Positions 63,401 through 64,000 of a DNA stretch of 64,000 bases are shown one piece after another (the first letter of the stretch is position 1; each line of letters starts with the position of its first letter). The DNA is from Bythopirellula goksoeyrii (GTDB taxonomy: Bacteria > Planctomycetota > Planctomycetia > Pirellulales > Lacipirellulaceae), in assembly GCF_008065115.1 (NCBI RefSeq), contig NZ_CP042913.1, forward strand, positions 1,338,338 through 1,402,337, in the 5' to 3' direction. The notes below the pieces were generated by a model that saw only the letters and a program-made list of their open reading frames with translations, did no database searches and was not told the DNA's origin. Position numbers and translations under genes: made by a program.

Positions 63401-63565
63401 GTACTCCTTGTAAATCATCGACAATGTGTTGAACAACCACACATTGTTGCTGACGAAGTAAACCGTTTCTTGGGAGGAAGGCTTGACACCACGGCAATGG
63501 TCCATGCTGTGGATCCCCGTCTCTATCGACATCGAGTAGATTCGTTGTGCGAAATGAAAAGTTGA
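60485..63565 (+). CDS. Phosphodiesterase/alkaline-phosphatase-like, TPR and sulfotransferase triple fusion
   Basis: 1026 aa; ATG 60485 has AGGTG 4 nt upstream. Residues about 1-380 form a type I phosphodiesterase/alkaline phosphatase fold: GWDAADW (D15, D18 as metal ligands), LSPMLWTSIATG with the nucleophile Ser/Thr, DAIDHFCHGF, and LLSDHGFHP with D289-H290. Residues about 400-800 are TPR repeats, with an acidic low-complexity loop (about 520-600). Residues about 835-1026 are a sulfotransferase: VVSGLPRSGTSMMMQML gives the 5'-PSB loop for PAPS (about 839-855), and FMDRDLDEVISSQ the 3'-PB segment. No signal peptide is present, so it is cytosolic unless exported otherwise. It could transfer or remove sulfate/phosphate on glycans or lipids. 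A secreted protein follows at 73 bp, possibly its target. Confidence 0.88.
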   Translation: MSNGQKHRRILLIGWDAADWRVINPLLEAGKMPALESLINRGVMGNLATIRPMLSPMLWTSIATGKRAFKHGIHGFAEPTADGGGIQPISNLSRKAKAFWNIFNQSGMTGNVVGWWPSNPAEPIRGTMVSNLFQMVASHDPSEPWPLRPGSVHPRHLMNTLAELRFHPTELHENQIRPFIPHADEVDQEVDSRMGVCAKMLSECTTVHAVATHLAQTELWDYMAVYYDAIDHFCHGFMKYHPPQQEHVSDTDFRLYSNVVEAAYRYHDMMLATWLSLVGPETTIVLLSDHGFHPDHLRLQQIPSEPAAPAAEHRDLGILVMAGPDIKRDERIYGATLLDICPTLLAVAGLPIADDMDGIPLFQAFKSQIDIERIPSWEDIPGDTGQHPSEATLNPQESQQAIEQLVELGYIEKPAEDVQDAIQQVLRELKYNLAQSYMDADLHQDAIEILEVLHSESPNDNRFMLRMALCYQALDDIDKLELLVEKMKQASAELSKQSVIKLVDQVQIVVQRVFTEHSEKNAESSESPPAETLESSTQLADPVSTETNGDVKSNEDWSALNDFIASLKKKDDQPSREGCLNEDTPESLPLKKVIELANDEEKQKIHKLVAAVRSNPYSFDYLEGYVELAKGHIETALEFFRRAEQAEPLRPWLPIQIGEAYLQLKKWADAEQSFLRALQMDDENAYAFAGLARSYLGRRMNQEAANAAINAVGILHHYAFAHYLLGIALHRLGKVKRAVQAFEMAVTINPNFAEAHRRLALIEEKSLGNTPKAKEHRKLARRGYFSSLRNRPNVLPKPVFGIACPGQKAGGSTNGFSHVIENRLALRPDINLNNIVTVVSGLPRSGTSMMMQMLGAGGLQLLSDEERKPDKDNPRGYFEYEAVRRLQSETSWIGKARGKCVKVIAQLLPSLPEGRYRLIFMDRDLDEVISSQRRMLQRVGKDGAVLSDEQLKNTYAKQVSILGKLLKRSRIPVLLVNHRQCVEQPHIVADEVNRFLGGRLDTTAMVHAVDPRLYRHRVDSLCEMKS

Positions 63566-63638
63566 AATGTAGACAAACTACACGAGTTACCACGAGATCC
63601 TCTTTTATCAACTCTTTTTATAGTGAGGTGCTTCAATA

Positions 63639-64000
63639 ATGAAAAAGAAACAAAAACAAGCAAAAAGAGAGCGTCGCGCATTTGACGTTCGTTTACACAG
63701 CTACGCGAATCAGGCGAAACTGGCATTATCCGACACTGCATGGCGAGAGAAGTTGGGAGTTGCCTGCACGATGTCCGCTGCGGCAGGAGCAGCACTTTCG
63801 ATGAGCCCAGCAGCCGAGGCCGGAATCCGGTATAGCGGGGTCGTAAACAACACCGTTGAACGACCGAATCCAGCAACCTTTCTTTATCCTGGACCACCAC
63901 AAATCACGTATGGAGCATTTGGAAATTTTGCAATCACAAATACAGCGGGCTCCGAGGTAGGACGATTCGCATTAGCAGCACGTATTTTCAACGTTTATGG
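63639..64000 (+). CDS. Secreted protein, N-terminal part (cut by window edge)
   Basis: At least 120 aa; ATG 63639 has GAGGTG 9 nt upstream. The first 45 residues are strongly basic (MKKKQKQAKRERRAFDVRLH), then a hydrophobic stretch (LGVACTMSAAAGAALSMSPAAEA) suggests a long planctomycete-type signal. The mature region (GIRYSGVVNNTVERPNPATF) looks beta-rich. The frame stays open to the end. It lies 73 bp after the fusion gene on the same strand, so cotranscription is likely. The C-terminus (possible PEP-CTERM tail) is outside the window. Confidence 0.75.
   Translation, partial: MKKKQKQAKRERRAFDVRLHSYANQAKLALSDTAWREKLGVACTMSAAAGAALSMSPAAEAGIRYSGVVNNTVERPNPATFLYPGPPQITYGAFGNFAITNTAGSEVGRFALAARIFNVY

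Noticed and set aside
1-64000. tRNA or rRNA genes
   Set aside because: No TTCGAATC-type T-arm with a matching acceptor stem, and no rRNA-like sequence was noticed on reading; a tRNAscan run would settle it.

Overview
The window looks like chromosomal DNA of a planctomycete, most likely in or near the order Pirellulales. This is inferred from content, not from a database match. The pointers are PEP-CTERM proteins ending in short arginine tails, dockerin-type calcium repeats, a pseudopilin-like secreted protein, tandem Gfo/Idh/MocA oxidoreductases, an HExxH (DUF1570-type) protein, an H4MPT-pathway formyltransferase (Ftr/FhcD), moderate G+C, and many dispersed palindromic repeats between and even inside genes.

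Layout. 1-3.8 kb (minus strand): the translation cluster thrS-infC-rpmI-rplT-pheS, in the same order as in E. coli, with infC apparently starting at AUC. 3.8-9.0 kb: a repeat-rich spacer, then PEP-CTERM genes. One of them was split at its eighth codon by a complete IS256-family element (8-bp target duplication), and an inverted 119-bp remnant of a sister element lies downstream. 9.1-12.1 kb: a small-protein/HNH cassette with a frameshifted HNH gene, then a short secreted protein between two inverted ~150-bp repeats. 12.2-18.1 kb: UbiD-type decarboxylase, beta-CASP nuclease, LOG-family protein and a TlpA-like thioredoxin protein. 18.4-23.4 kb: pseudopilin, two oxidoreductases, and a zinc-ribbon membrane protein carrying an in-frame palindromic insert. 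23.6-29.7 kb: pntAA-pntAB-pntB (transhydrogenase), then feoA-feoA-feoB plus a Cys-rich Feo protein (ferrous iron uptake). 30.4-36.6 kb: small membrane protein, NupG-like transporter, dockerin/PEP-CTERM protein, mutY, and a thioredoxin-trypsin fusion. 37-45.6 kb: metG, a carboxypeptidase-regulatory-domain protein, a tRNase Z-like MBL protein, scpA, a HIT protein, a dGTPase-like HD protein with an in-frame palindrome, and a PIN-TRAM protein. 45.7-50.4 kb: glycoside hydrolase, argS-rsfS, bcp. 50.9-58.4 kb: PilZ-like and STN-like proteins, ftr, an amidohydrolase with a repeat-derived N-terminus, a four-S1-domain protein, the HExxH protein and a ferritin-like protein. 58.4-59.9 kb: a complete IS (15-bp perfect inverted repeats, 9-bp duplication) whose transposase runs out of the element, plus a transposase fragment. 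60.5-64 kb: a phosphatase-TPR-sulfotransferase fusion and the start of a secreted protein.

Most genes are housekeeping. The unusual layer is the load of palindromic repeats (about ten families), three of which contribute codons to real proteins, together with the two IS insertions whose footprints can be read exactly. No tRNA, rRNA or CRISPR array was recognised.
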